From assembly GCF_002865645.1 (NCBI RefSeq), contig NW_020194684.1, positions 4,131,952-4,195,951 of the forward strand: DNA of 64,000 nucleotides, read 5' to 3'. Origin of the DNA: Hyaloscypha bicolor E. Lineage: Eukaryota > Ascomycota > Leotiomycetes > Helotiales > Hyaloscyphaceae. This document shows positions 12,602 through 23,767 of this stretch, piece by piece. The position numbers were made by a program, and so were the translations under genes. Positions within the stretch are counted from its first letter, which is position 1; the number at the start of each line of letters is the position of its first letter. Under the pieces are notes generated by a model that saw only the letters and a program-made list of their open reading frames with translations, was not told the DNA's origin and searched no databases.

Positions 12602-14188
12602 CTATGTCACGAGCTCAGCCGTAGCACTTGAAGCTTGGCTCATCCCCCCATCAGAAGTCGCCGGCACAATCAACTCCTCCGGTGCATTCTCATCCACAAA
12701 TTTCCTCTCACTAACATGTTCCTTCGCACTGTCTGCTGTCCAGACCTTGTCCTCGAACTTTCCTCGCTTCTGACCATCGACGTGCTTGAAAATGCAATTT
12801 GGCTTCAGGCAAGGGTTGAATTTGCACTCGACCTTGCTGTGCGAGAACTTGCAGTTGGGTGTCTTACAGTCACCTCCGTTGCGGCAAGGCGGCATGGTTG
12901 GATGTTTGAAAATGCATCGAGCATTGGTGCAATTTGGCCAGAACTTGCAATCTTGCTCGGCTTGCTGAGCAGGAGATGGGTGCCTGCCAGTGCATTTTCG
13001 GTTTTTGCACGCTGCACCAAAAGAACATTTGTCTCCGAAATCGATCGTTGTACCCTCAGGAGCTGCAGGAGATTGATGTGCGAAAGGGCAATCTGCCTTC
13101 GTGCAGTTTATGTTAAAGCGGCAGGTGGTCTTCTCTGGATCAATCTCCTTCTTCTCCTGTGACATTTCAACATCCATTGACGAGGAAGGCGTTTCGCTGT
13201 GATTTTGACGTTGGTCTCCGAACTTGGAGTTCTGAGGTGGCTTGCGGGCACCATTTTGTTGCGGTCGTTGAACTCGGTCAAAGAGTGATCGTCCGGGTTG
13301 TTGTTGCTGCTGATGAAAGCCATTCGCTGGTCCACTCCCCATTGGCATTTGTTGTTGTGGGTTGAGCATCTGCGCCATGAGTCTCGATTGTTGCTCGAGC
13401 ATGGCATACAACTCAAGTTGCTGTTGGGGCGTCATATTCATGATGTTGGCTGCTGCTGCTCCATGCTGCATCGGCATCCCTCCAACAGGACCGTTCATTC
13501 GGGAATTCATCGATCCACGTCCGCCTCGGCCTGGAAATGGTGCTTGTTGTCCCCGCGGACCGGTCGGAGGTGCGCCTCGTGAATGTGTATTGATGCGCTC
13601 GTTTCCGTTTTGAGGGCGGACGCGATGGAGGACCGACTCGTTCGTTCTGTCCATTGCCTTTGCTAAGTGGCCAAGCATACGCTTGTCTCTTGGACGAGTG
13701 GCACCATTTCGCATTGACTTTGGACCCGTAGGTCTATGGTTTGTTAGTTGAGGAGGTTTAGTGGGAAGGCTGTGACCTGGTGACAGATCAACAGACTGAA
13801 TTGCATACACATTACCATCTACCCCTTCAGAGACATCATCCATATCTGCATCTTGAACTCCATTTGACGTGTCCGCCAGTGTCATGCCTGCATCCTGGGT
13901 TCCTTCATTCCCACCATTTTGTTGCGAATTCAGAGCTTCCACCTGATGGAACAGCCACTGAGAGAAGTCTCTTGCTCCTGGATCGTCGGGGCCAAGGTTG
14001 AGAAGGTCGCCTGAAAGCTCTGCTGCGATCTGTTCTTGCGTCTTGCCGTTGGCGAGCATGAGAATGATGTACTCAGACAGGTCGGATCCCTCAGCGCCTG
14101 TACTCCAACCCACCTCTACCAACTTCGGTTGGATAGCAGAGTTCAGCGCGTGCGCCAGGGGCGTATCCAGAATAACCTCGACAGACAT
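12602..14188 (-). CDS. NAB2: Nuclear poly(A)-RNA binding protein, Nab2/ZC3H14 type
   Basis: A single open frame of 528 aa. Residues about 5-95 form the helical PWI-like N-terminal fold (LAHALNSAIQPKLVEVGW ... DFSQWLFHQVEAL), which in Nab2 contacts the nuclear pore protein Mlp1. The middle is Gln/Met/Gly-rich with RGG-like stretches, at about residues 190-330. Residues about 354-470 carry five tandem CCCH zinc fingers of the C-x5-C-x4-C-x3-H kind (for example CRFNINCTKADCPFAH and CKFWPNCTNARCIFKH; the last is one residue shorter), the poly(A)-binding module. The family controls poly(A) tail length and mRNA export. A CTAAC...TAG stretch near 13738-13760 resembles an intron end but no in-frame donor was found. 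Confidence 0.9.
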   Translation of the reverse strand: MSVEVILDTPLAHALNSAIQPKLVEVGWSTGAEGSDLSEYIILMLANGKTQEQIAAELSGDLLNLGPDDPGARDFSQWLFHQVEALNSQQNGGNEGTQDAGMTLADTSNGVQDADMDDVSEGVDGNVYAIQSVDLSPGHSLPTKPPQLTNHRPTGPKSMRNGATRPRDKRMLGHLAKAMDRTNESVLHRVRPQNGNERINTHSRGAPPTGPRGQQAPFPGRGGRGSMNSRMNGPVGGMPMQHGAAAANIMNMTPQQQLELYAMLEQQSRLMAQMLNPQQQMPMGSGPANGFHQQQQQPGRSLFDRVQRPQQNGARKPPQNSKFGDQRQNHSETPSSSMDVEMSQEKKEIDPEKTTCRFNINCTKADCPFAHQSPAAPEGTTIDFGDKCSFGAACKNRKCTGRHPSPAQQAEQDCKFWPNCTNARCIFKHPTMPPCRNGGDCKTPNCKFSHSKVECKFNPCLKPNCIFKHVDGQKRGKFEDKVWTADSAKEHVSERKFVDENAPEELIVPATSDGGMSQASSATAELVT

Positions 14189-15570
14189 ACTGGAAGTCGG
14201 TGATGAGCTTTGTATGGAGGAGGCAAAAGGATGGGGATTCGATCGAGGTGTCGCGAGGTGTTTGGTGGAGGTGCGAGAGTCGTGAGAAGGGTCGCAGAGC
14301 CAGAAAGATTATCTTTGTGCTTGCGCTCGTAGAACTTCGACGCGTTTGGTAGATAATGAGCGTCGTTGTCAAAGGAGGTTGAGAAGACGAGCCATCGATC
14401 TTCTTTGAGGCTGTAGGTGATGGATGAAGACCTAGTTCACGTGATAAACCACGCTATGACGTAAGCGATTGTCATGACTCAGGCATCCGACTCTTCTTCA
14501 GGCAACCACCGTCTTCTCCCATCGAGTACTGTGAATCAACTTCGAGAGCGCCAGATCGATTTACCCAGCCATTACCAATTTGTTGGACCGTTCCAATGTT
14601 ACCAGACTCAGGTCTCCTCATATCGTGAAGCAGCTTTCCGTGTCTCAGGTCCTCCAATCTCGCCGGTGAGGGTTGCACTCAGATACGCGAGATTTGGTCA
14701 GACCAGGAAAGTCTGGAGAGATATCTTTCTCGAGAGATCGTGGATCATACTTTCTTGCATTCTCGGCATCCAGTCCTTTCTGACTGGAAAGGTTGCTTCC
14801 ATTGGCAAGTTGTCAATCTGCTTTCAGTATTCAGTTCTGCAGGAACACTTCCGGTGGCTCCAAATTGAGCAGCCACAACTGTTACTGGACCGTCTTCGAG
14901 AATTGAGGCGAGATCGTTAGCAGCATACAGACACTATGAATGCAATGGGCCGTCAATAGGCCACGCTCACTTGTAAAACTGTTCCACTGTCCAACATCAT
15001 TGGAGACACGCCGTATGCAGGCACCATCCTGTCTCTTGGTACACTTGAGAGAATTTGGATCCATCCGACCATCGACGGACCACCAAGGCGTGCCTCCTCT
15101 CGACTCGAACCGTACCCCGCCTGTTACCCCCAGAGAGGTGGTTGGTGGAAGAGCAGTAGGAGTACAGGCTATCAAAGTTCGATCATTCTGTGCCGTCGAT
15201 CACGGCTGGGAAAAGGAGAAAGCGAGGGCTCAATTGGTGACGTGCATTATTACTTGGCTTTGAAACCTCGACAGTATCTCCGAAATTTCCTTCCCCTCGG
15301 CTTGGATATCTGGTGTTACTGGACTCCTTCCCAGACCGTTTAGTCACCTGGGCCCGGCCGCTTCATTCCCGCCCCTTGTTACTTGGTGCACATTTTTATC
15401 TCGACTAGAAGTTGTTACTCACTCTGATCAGTTCACATCCAAATTTGTATAACAAGGCCATTCATGTATATAGTCCATCTTTTTCTTTTCTAAATATCTC
15501 ATATTTTATTAATTTTTTCACATCATATTACTTGTGCATGAAACAGATCTCCATCTCGTCGACTGCAACC
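14189..15570. other. Intergenic with ambiguous open frames on both strands
   Basis: The NAB2 promoter side includes a CACGTG at 14437-14442. From 14474 to about 15350 both strands have several open frames. The plus strand has 14474-14920 (148 codons) and an open stretch to the TAG near 15343. The minus strand has open stretches that could be joined by GT-AG introns, with acceptor-like TAACAG near 15133. No family was recognised, so no gene model is offered. The 3' part should be the promoter and 5' UTR of the hexosaminidase gene. Confidence 0.35.
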
Positions 15571-17418
15571 ATGTGGTTTCTAATTTACTTTCTACTATTC
15601 CTCTCCTGCGAAGTCCTTGCAATATGGCCTCAGCCTGTATCTTTCGAAAAGGGAAATTCGATGCTGTGGATTTCGGAGGGGTTGAAGGTAACTTACAATG
15701 GTGCAAGTTGTTCAAATGTACGCGGAGTTTCCTTTCTTGATTATCCAGGCTTTCATACTGAACAAGTGTCCCATGGACAGTCTTCTCTTTCCTCCTCAGC
15801 AACCAAATTCGACAGCAATTCCCTGGTAGAAGCAGCGGTTTCTCGGACTCTGGACACACTGTTTAAACAGAACTTCGTTCCATGGAAACTTTCGCCTCGC
15901 AATTCCAACTTCGAGCCAGAGGATTGCGACTGTGACAAGCCCCACATCGAAAGCCTGGCCATCATCCAGACTGGCAAGGACGACTCCAGCACTTTCAAGC
16001 CCTTGGCGGGCCAGGTGGATGAATCCTATAACCTTACCATCACCACAAGTGGACAAGCAACGATCAATGCCGTATCGTATATCGGAGTGCTTCATGCACT
16101 GGAGACCTTCACTCAACTATTCTACCAGCACTCTGAGAAAGGAATCTACACCAACACGGCCCCTGTCACCATTACTGATTCACCCAAGTTTCAACATCGA
16201 GGGCTGAACATGGATGTCTCGAGAAATTGGTTCCCAGTTAAAGACATTTTGCGAACCATTGACGCAATTTCCTGGAACAAATTCAATCGCCTCCATCTCC
16301 ATATGACGGACTCCCAATCTTGGCCAATGGATGTCCCAGCTATCCCCGAACTGTCGAAGAAAGGAGCTTATCAGAAGGGATTATCCTATTCTCCCAAAGA
16401 TATCCAGAGAATTCAAACGTATGGCATTGAGCGTGGTGTTGAGGTTTTCATTGAGTTCGATATGCCTGGCCACACGACTTCAATCGCCTACTCTCATCCG
16501 GAGCTAATCGCCGTTTATGATATGCAGCCATACGATGGCTACTGCAACGAGCCTCCATGCGGAACCCTGAAACTGAACTCATCAGCCGTCTACAGCTTCT
16601 TAGATAAGCTCTTCGCCGATGTTCTTCCAAGAGTTAGTCCATATTCCTCTTACTTCCATACCGGCGGAGACGAGGTCAACATCCAGGATTATCTCTTCGA
16701 CGAAACGGTAAAATCGAATGATACCAAAGTTCTACAGCCTCTGATACAAAAGCTTGTTGACCATACTCACGGCCTAATCAGAAAAGCTGGCCTCTCCCCA
16801 ATAGTCTGGGAGGAGATGGCCTTGGTCTGGAATTTGACGCTTGGAGGAGATGTCGTGGTACAGACCTGGCAAGGTGGCAATGCGATTGCAAACATAACAG
16901 CAAACGGCCATAAGGTCATTGCTGGGGATTACAATTTCTGGGCAAGCTTAATCTACAACTTTTTGGCGCTAATATTAACACCTCTGTAGTACCTTGATTG
17001 CGGCAAAGGCCAATGGCTCGACTTCACCGAAGGTGATGCTTACAACCACTACTATCCCTTCGCAGATTACTGCTCACCATATAAGAGCTGGCGACTAATG
17101 TATTCCTATGATCCTCTCGCCGGAATTCCCACTGAGAACCAACAATTGGTGTTAGGGGGTGAAGTACATATCTGGTCTGAGCAGACGGATCCAGTAAACC
17201 TCGATGACATGGTATGGCCGAGAGCCAGCGCTGCAGGAGAAGTTTTGTGGTCAGGGAGGCAGGATGCAAATGGAAACAACAGGACCCAAATTGATGCCAG
17301 TCCTCGATTAGCTGAAATGAGGGAGCGCATGGTCAATCGAGGGATTCGGGCTGGGCCAGTCCAGATGGTTTTCTGCACTCAAAGCGACGCTACTGAGTGT
17401 GCTTTCACACATGCTTAG
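15571..17418 (+). CDS. Secreted beta-N-acetylhexosaminidase, GH20
   Basis: Exons 15571-16941 and 16990-17418 give 599 aa. The protein opens with a hydrophobic signal peptide (WFLIYFLLFLSCEVLA) just before IWPQP, the usual mature start of fungal NagA-type enzymes. The N-terminal GH20b-like domain is followed by the TIM barrel: RGLNMDVSRNWFP, HMTDSQSWP, and the catalytic pair in HTGGDEVN near residues 363-370, where substrate-assisted catalysis needs Asp-Glu. Then come WEEM and WQGG. It releases N-acetylglucosamine from chitin oligomers and glycans outside the cell. The intron at 16942-16989 uses a GC donor (G|GCAAGC) with a normal TAG acceptor, and the join restores the family reading NFWYLDCGKGQW. 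An upstream in-frame ATG at 15412 is unlikely given the signal peptide. Confidence 0.92.
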
Positions 17419-18060
17419 CTTGGCTGACACGAACCTCTTATTTATTTGCACGGAGGTCGTTATTTTAACCTCTCATGATGGCGTTTCGGATGCATTGGCA
17501 TGGACAACGGTTGGACAGCGGTTCCAGCCACAGATCTTGCACCACCGTTGCAGCAGAGATCAAGCTAGTCATGATTCACATCACATGCATCTTAAAATCC
17601 ACTCGGCCTCTCCTGCTCCCCCTTTTCTTCTCGTCATGTCACAATTGCGAACGTGACCCATTCCAAGCCTCCTCGTTTGTTGTTCGACCGCCTCCGTCGA
17701 ACTCAGCCGGAATGGCGGGACAACGCCTACCCCACACTTCGCATGTGAAAGCTCGGTAACTCAATCCGCAATGAGGCCATCACCACCACATCCAGGACGT
17801 CCCCGCAGGGAAACAAGCCCGCTTTCCTACTTCAGGCTATGGCCGCCGTCGCTAGTGCGGGAGCTGTTCATGGAGAGTTCCCCACAATCGTAGGTCGGAA
17901 CTTGCTAGTTGCGACAAGGCTCAATTTTGCACCGACTCGAGGGCCAGGATACAAATACTGTCCTCATGCCATTGGGTACGAGCGCGCCCCATCCACATCC
18001 CCTCTTGTTCTGTTCTACTAACTCAAATTAATATTTGATATTGGGGAACGTGAGGCAAAG
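17419..18060. other. Intergenic, no gene seen
   Basis: 3' flank of the hexosaminidase gene and promoter of the P450 gene. Open frames here lack coding character. Confidence 0.5.
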
Positions 18061-19806
18061 ATGATTGAAAAAATCCTCGAACATGCTTCGCCCAAGCTGG
18101 TGGTCGTTGCTGTCGTGGCTATCCTCACCCTTGTGAAGGTCACACAGTGGATTACTGCGGAGTGGAAGATCCGGTCTCTGGGCGGCCATGCTCATAGAGT
18201 TAGGACGTACCTTCCAGGAGGTATATATTGTCCTCACATATTTCTAAGATCAATAAACTCATCTCGTTTCAGACGTCGACCTCGTCGCCCGTGCCATCAG
18301 TGGCACAATGCACCACAAGAACCTCGAAGTCTGGAACCGCTTCTTCATCCATCCCAAAGGACACCGCTACACCGTTGAAGCCGCCCCTGCTGGCCGTCGA
18401 TGCATCTTCACCGCCGAGCCAGAGAACATCAAGGCCATACTTGCTACCCAGTTCACTGACTATGGCAAGGGGGAACCGTTTCATCGGGAATGGAAGGACT
18501 TCCTCGGGGATTCGATCTTTGTTACTGATTTAGACCAGTGGCATGCTTCGAGGCAGTTGATCCGGCCGCAGTTCATTAAGGATCGAGTCTCGGATCTGGA
18601 GGTCTTTGAAGAGCACGTTCAGATATTGATGGAACAGATTGATAAGACGGGCAAGAAATGGGATGGCAGTCAGGGCGGGGAGATTGATGTTAGTGATTTG
18701 TTCTTCCGGTATACGTTGGATGCTGCTACGCACTTCTTGCTTGGGAGGAGTGTCGGAAGTCTGGAGAATGGGGACCAAGAATTTGCAATCGCTTTTGGGG
18801 AGGCACAGAGGGTGCAGAATATCATCACCCGAGCAGGGTACGTTCCTTTCTCTTCTAATATTTTAATGTTGACACAATTAGGCCATTGAATCCCCTCGTG
18901 CCGAGAAAATCACTCTACAAGTCTCTGAAAGTCATCAACGAGTTCGTGAACCCCTACATCGAGGAAACACTCCGCTTCACACCGGAAGAATTATCTACAA
19001 AGACCAAAACGGAGGAAGGATACACCTTCCTCCACGCCCTCGCGTCTTTCACACGCGATCGCACCGTTCTCCGTGATCAACTCGTTGCCGTCCTCCTAGC
19101 CGGCCGCGACACAACAGCCTCGACCCTTTCCTGGACATTCTACGAAATGGCTCGACACCCCGAAGTCTGGAAGAGGCTCCGAGAAGAGATCATCCAGACA
19201 GTAGGCCTAGAGCAACCACCCACTTACAGCGATCTGAAGAACATGAAGTACCTCCAAGTTCGCCCCCCTCTCCCATCACAATGAATATAAAGTTGACATG
19301 AGTATCAGAACGTGATGGCCGAAACCCTCCGCCTCTACCCCGTAGTCCCCTTCAACGTCCGCCTCGCACTAAAAGACACCACTCTCCCCACAGGCGGCGG
19401 CCCCGACGGCCTCTCCCCAATCGGTATCCTAAAAGACACACCAATCGGCTACTCGTCGCTCGTCATGCAACGACGACCGGACCTCACTCCCTCTACCCCC
19501 TCCCCTACCAACCCATCCTCCCAAATATCAGTATTAGACTTTGTCCCCGAAAGATGGCAGACCTGGCAACCGAAACCATGGAACTACATCCCGTTTAATG
19601 GCGGCCCGAGAATCTGTATCGGTCAGCAATTTGCGTTGACCGAGATGGGGTATACAATTGTCAGGCTGCTGCAAAGATATGAGAGGATTGAGAATCATAT
19701 GCAGGCTGTAGATGGTGGGAATCCGTGTTTGAAGGCGGAGATTGTGCTGCAGCCAGGGCAGGGAGTTAGGGTTGGGTTCTTTGGGAAAGCTGGGGAGAAG
19801 AAATAG
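18061..19806 (+). CDS. Cytochrome P450, CYP52-like clade
   Basis: Exons 18061-18220, 18273-18837, 18882-19257 and 19309-19806 join in frame to 532 aa. An N-terminal membrane anchor (LVVVAVVAILTLVKVTQWI) implies ER location. Helix I reads LLAGRDTTASTLSW, the ExxR motif is ETLRLYPVVPFNVR, and the heme loop is FNGGPRICIGQQFALTEMGY at about residues 462-480 with the Cys ligand. GDSIFVTDLDQWHASRQLIRPQF and WQPKPWNYIPFNGGPRIC are typical of the CYP52/CYP539-type fungal group, whose best known members omega-hydroxylate alkanes and fatty acids. The substrate here is not determined. The loop before the PERW motif (RRPDLTPSTPSPTNPSSQIS) is proline/serine-rich and shorter on conserved residues than usual. 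It stays in frame. Confidence 0.9.
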
Positions 19807-20901
19807 GGATCGGTAAAATGAAGGAGGAGGAGTTGGTTGTTTGGATAGCTGCTGTGCGATATTGGCGACATATTAGGAAATGGAATCTATGAGATCTCGA
19901 ACGCGATGTGATTTTCTCCACTAAGGACTTGCACGATTTTGGGATGTTCATGGTTGAAGGTCTGGGTTCAAATTGGTACAAGCTTCTTTGAATACTGGTG
20001 GAGACAAAGCATTGTGGGGGGAGGGAGGTTTTATGTGCTACTGTGGAGTAGGAGAGATAGCGAGCGGTAAGGAGGCTTGGAACTAGTCTCGAGGGCCTCT
20101 TCTCTACAGTCGGAAAGTAAAAGATAGTTACCGAGTCAGCCATCTCAAGCAGTTCATGGCTCTTACAGCCAGGAAGAGAGGCTATATAGTTGCCATATAA
20201 TTCAACAGCATTCATACCAACAAAGGCCAATGTCGTACCAAGACGTCATAGGACCTAGAGGGAAGATGGGGTTCCTGGATATTGGGGCCCCAAAGCAACT
20301 TGAATGCTGTGAGATCCGGATCTTGTGTCCGAAGAATACTTCTTCGAGGCTTGATCCAGTACTCTGTTTTTGGTTGGCCGAGGCCGTAGGAATGGCGACA
20401 AGCTGATTGGTGACAGTGGAGCCAGATCTGGGAACAGAGAAAGTGGTGGAATGAGGACTGGAACGGATGTGGGGAAAGGTGTGGTTTATCAAAACCAGCA
20501 AAAATAGTAGACAGGCTTCGGCGGCATTGAACAATGTTAATATTTGTTGTTCCGGAGCATCGTCTCGGGGCCTTGCAAATTCGACGATGATGCCGTCATG
20601 TCGCAATTCGGCCAGAACCTGCGAAGCTTCCACGGCTTCGTGATATTCGGAGATGTTTTCCGTTTGTTGTTAAATGAAAATTGATAATCGCTAGGGAACT
20701 CTGATGATTTCGTGGCCTGTTCCATAAGAATAGTCGTGATGGTAGGTCGTAAGAGAAGAAAGCTGGAAAGGAAAGGATGAGGAGACTCCGGAAATTCGGG
20801 TGGCGGGCCGAGCGCTTGCCGAGTCACATAATAATCCCCCACCCCCTTTTTTGTATGAGTGATAAGTATTCAAATAGTGCATTTCCGTCAAAAACAACTC
20901 A
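19807..20901. other. Intergenic, no gene seen
   Basis: Several minus-strand open frames (19766-20842) have no recognisable motif and overlap each other in different frames. I see nothing that supports a gene. Confidence 0.45.
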
Positions 20902-21042
20902 GCCCGGGTGTAAGTTTGACACAGCAACAAGTCAACCAATTGTTCTCATCTAACATTTCTTCCAGAGCTCAATCGGTAGAGCGTGTGGCTCTTATCACAA
21001 GAGAATACCTCAAGGTCGCGGGTTCGAGCCCCGCCTCGGGCT
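20902..21042 (+). tRNA. tRNA-Lys(CUU), interrupted by two introns
   Basis: Reading the segments 20902-20909 and 20966-21042 together gives a complete cloverleaf. The 5' acceptor GCCCGGG (20902-20908) pairs over all seven positions with CTCGGGC (21035-21041), with one G-U. Then U8, A9, D-stem GCTC/GAGC with loop AATCGGTA, and anticodon loop CUCUUA with anticodon CUU (20991-20993). Variable AGGTC and T-arm GCGGG-TTCGAGC-CCCGC follow. A roughly 12-nt tRNA intron (about 20995-21006) follows A37; its AAGAG can pair with CUCUU, as usual for such introns. The anticodon stem then has one U-U mismatch. Between U8 and A9 lies a 56-bp insert described separately. Without that insert the 5' acceptor side would be TCTTCCA and unpaired, so the split reading is much better supported. 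Confidence 0.7.
20910..20965 (+). other. Spliceosomal-type intron inside a tRNA gene
   Basis: The 56-bp insert begins GTAAGT, ends TTCTTCCAG and has CTAAC at 20950-20954, with its branch A 12 nt before the 3' AG. These match the fungal spliceosomal consensus and the length range of the protein-gene introns in this window. Removing it joins U8 to A9 and rebuilds the acceptor stem and the canonical TA-GCTC junction. Use of the spliceosome on this transcript is inference. Confidence 0.65.
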
Positions 21043-21084
21043 CAATTCCCGAGTGCTTCCAGTAATGGAAACCTCATCAATAAA

Positions 21085-21101
21085 TTTTTGCATTTTTTTT
21101 T
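21085..21101 (+). terminator. Possible RNA polymerase III terminators
   Basis: T5 at 21085-21089 and T9 at 21093-21101 are the first T-runs after the tRNA. They lie 42-60 nt past its mature end, farther than usual. Confidence 0.4.
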
Positions 21102-21130
21102 GGAAGTTCTTTTTGTCTCCCAAAGTTGTG

Positions 21131-21161
21131 CGCTTAGCGGAGATCTTGCCCACGCTAAGCG
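21131..21161. repeat. 9-bp inverted repeat
   Basis: CGCTTAGCG (21131-21139) and CGCTAAGCG (21153-21161) are exact reverse complements with a 13-bp loop. Function unknown; it may be chance. Confidence 0.4.
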
Positions 21162-22008
21162 AGAGCAAGCAAAGCCGCCGATAAGCCGATAAGGGCCAGG
21201 CAGAACTGCTTCTTGATCAGAGGAATCAATTAACTTTTTGACGAGTGTAATTGTTAGTTAGATACGCAAAGCAAAGTTTCTTACACTGAGTATTGTTTCC
21301 GTTTCAAGTTTGACTCTTTCTACCTACCATCTTCCCCGTCTTTAGCTTCTTCATCTTTACTTACAGCTAACAGGAAGCAATCGGTGTGGGCATTTATTGG
21401 ACATTAAACAGAGCTCACGCCTCGTCCAATTACTTGATATCAAGAAAATGTGATGTTCTGCCACAAAGGTACTGGTCTAAGAAAGGATGCACCTGCCAAT
21501 CTCGAGTGTTCAGAAGTGCAAACGCCCTTCGTTGACATCTTCCATGCAGGTTGGCCAAGTTTTCATGCACGAGAGGCGCAAGGCACACCATTATTGGTCG
21601 CAGACAAAAACCCCCTTGTGCCCCAAGCATTCCCCAGTATTATTCTTCAACAAGATTGAATAGTAGCCCACGAGAAAGAATACAGGCTAAGGAGAGGATA
21701 TGCATCACGTGCCCCTTATCCGCAATCGGCTCACGGCTACATACGGCAAACTGATAAGAAAGCGTACGTTCCGATGGAGTGTGGATTCCTGGAAGTTATG
21801 ACTACAAAGAACCAAATTCACTGGCTGCCGATTTTGCTGTTGCTCTAATTGAGTTCGCCTTTCCTTGTTTGCTATCATGTGCTGTTTCCGACTCACCGCT
21901 TTTGCAAACTAGTCAATGGCGCCCTTAAATTAACTTAACACCTAGCAGGGTCACCTTCATAAGTCCAATCTCCTCCCTGTTACCTTCTTTTCTCTTACAC
22001 ACTCAATC

Positions 22009-23767
22009 ATGGCACCACCTTCAGCGGTCTCGTATGACATCGAAGCTGTCACTGATACTGAAGCCATTGTGCTACCTAACCCTTTGACCGTCAATGGCGT
22101 AGCCTCCAGACGAGCAAAGGCAGGCAAATTGGTTGCAGGAACAGCGGCATACACTAGTAGCGACCTCTTCAAGAGTTCTGTAAGTTGTCCCTAGCACTCA
22201 ATAAGAATTATACTAACATCGGGGAGACCGCTGGAAAGCCAAAGGCGAAGAGATGGGATCGTGAGTCAGGCAACCCCCCACTTCTTCACCCACTAACGCA
22301 TTCAGACTACTTCAGCATCGAGACCAAATCAAGACAACCCTCTAGTCTTAAAGGAGCTGCCAAATACCTGAAGACCCCCGGATTGATATCCCTTGGAGGA
22401 GGCCTACCACTCGCAGAAAACTTCCCCATTGAGGAAATCTCGGTCAAGGTACCAACACCACCCCACTTCAAGGAGAAAGAGGCAATCAAGACGGGAACAA
22501 CCTTGAGTGCTGGCAAATACGACGTTTCGGAGGGAAAGAGTGTCTATGATCTGTCAATTGCGCTCAATTACTGCCTGGGAACGGGTGCGGCACAGATGCT
22601 TCGTTGGGTCACTGAACATACGGAGATTGTCTGCAACCCACCATATGCTGATTGGCAATGTACTCTCACCGTTGGCAGCACGTCTGCTTTGGATCACGCA
22701 TTCCGGATGCTCTGCGAGAGAGGTGATTATATCTTGGCTGAGGAATACACGTTCTCCTCTGCTGTCGAGACCGGACTTCCTTTGGGCGTAAAATTCATCG
22801 GGCTCAAGATGGACGACCAAGGTCTGATTCCTGAGGCCATGGACGCACTGTTGAGCAACTGGGATGTTGTAGCTCGAGGAGCTCGGAAACCATTCGTTCT
22901 CTACACCGTCCCATCAGGCCAGAACCCAACAGGCGCAACTCAGGGCGTAGCTCGACGACGAGCAATCTACAAAGTCGCCCAAAAGCACGATGTCTACATC
23001 CTCGAAGACGAGCCGTACTACTTCCTTCAAATGCAGCCTTACACAGGTCCCAACGCACCTGGTATTCCACCTCCTTCCAGCAACGAAGAGTTCCTCCGCT
23101 CATTAGTCCCAACATTCCTAAGCATGGATATTGATGGCCGAGTCATGCGCCTGGATTCTTTCTCCAAGGTCATTGCGCCCGGTACACGAGTTGGATGGAT
23201 TACAGCCTCCGAGCAAATCATCGAGCGTTTCGTCCGCGCCAACGAAGTCTCTGTCCAAAACCCGAGCGGTATTTCGCAAATGGTGTTGTTCAAGATGCTG
23301 GATGAGCATTGGGGTCATGGTGGCTATTTGCAGTGGTTGATCAATTTGAGGATGGAGTATACTAGCCGTCGAGATATCTTGCTGGCTGCATGTGAGAAAT
23401 ATTTGCCGAGGGAGCTTGTGAGCTGGAATCCGCCTGCTGCAGGCATGTTTGTACGATTACCCCCAGTTTTTGCGCCTCCTTTTGGACTACTTTAGCTAAC
23501 GTACCTCAGCTCTGGCTCAAAGTCGACTGGCGCAAGCACCCCGCAGCAAAAACCAAATCCATCCTCGAAATCGAAGAAGAGGTCTTCCTCGCCGCCGTCG
23601 AGCAAGGCGTCCTCGTCAGTAGAGGTAGCTGGTTCACTGCCGATCGCGAGAACTTCGTCCATACTGAACTATTCTTCCGCGCTACATTCGCTGCTGCTTC
23701 GGCAGATAAGATGAGCGAGGCTACCGCGAGATTTGGGATTGCACTTCGTGACATTTTTGGACACTAG
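22009..23767 (+). CDS. ARO8: Aromatic amino acid aminotransferase, Aro8 type
   Basis: Exons 22009-22179, 22227-22260, 22306-23450 and 23510-23767 give 535 aa. The 34-bp second exon restores the family segment KPKAKRWDHYFSIE. This is a fold-type I PLP enzyme: SLGGGLPLAENFP, YTVPSGQNPTG, ILEDEPYY, and the Schiff-base lysine in DSFSKVIAPGTRVGW near residue 355. The substrate carboxylate-binding region is near RGSWF in the last exon. Aro8-class enzymes transaminate phenylalanine, tyrosine and tryptophan (and 2-aminoadipate) in the cytosol. Length matches fungal homologues. The context before the ATG (actcaatcATGG) is good. Confidence 0.9.

Larger units (their letters stand above)
21043..22008. 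other. Intergenic downstream of tRNA
   Basis: Holds the T-runs and a 9-bp inverted repeat listed below, then the upstream region of the aminotransferase gene. No further gene is seen. Confidence 0.5.

Noticed and set aside
13298..13613. Plus-strand frames inside NAB2
   Set aside because: Shadows of the Gln/Met-rich coding region on the opposite strand.
13738..13790. Intron in NAB2
   Set aside because: CTAAC...TAG is present, but the candidate donor (GTCACA) is weak and removal would break the frame.
20958..21042. Simple 5'-truncated tRNA-Lys pseudogene
   Set aside because: This reading leaves the acceptor unpaired, while the segment 56 bp upstream supplies a full seven-pair acceptor and U8. 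It remains the fallback if splicing is not found.
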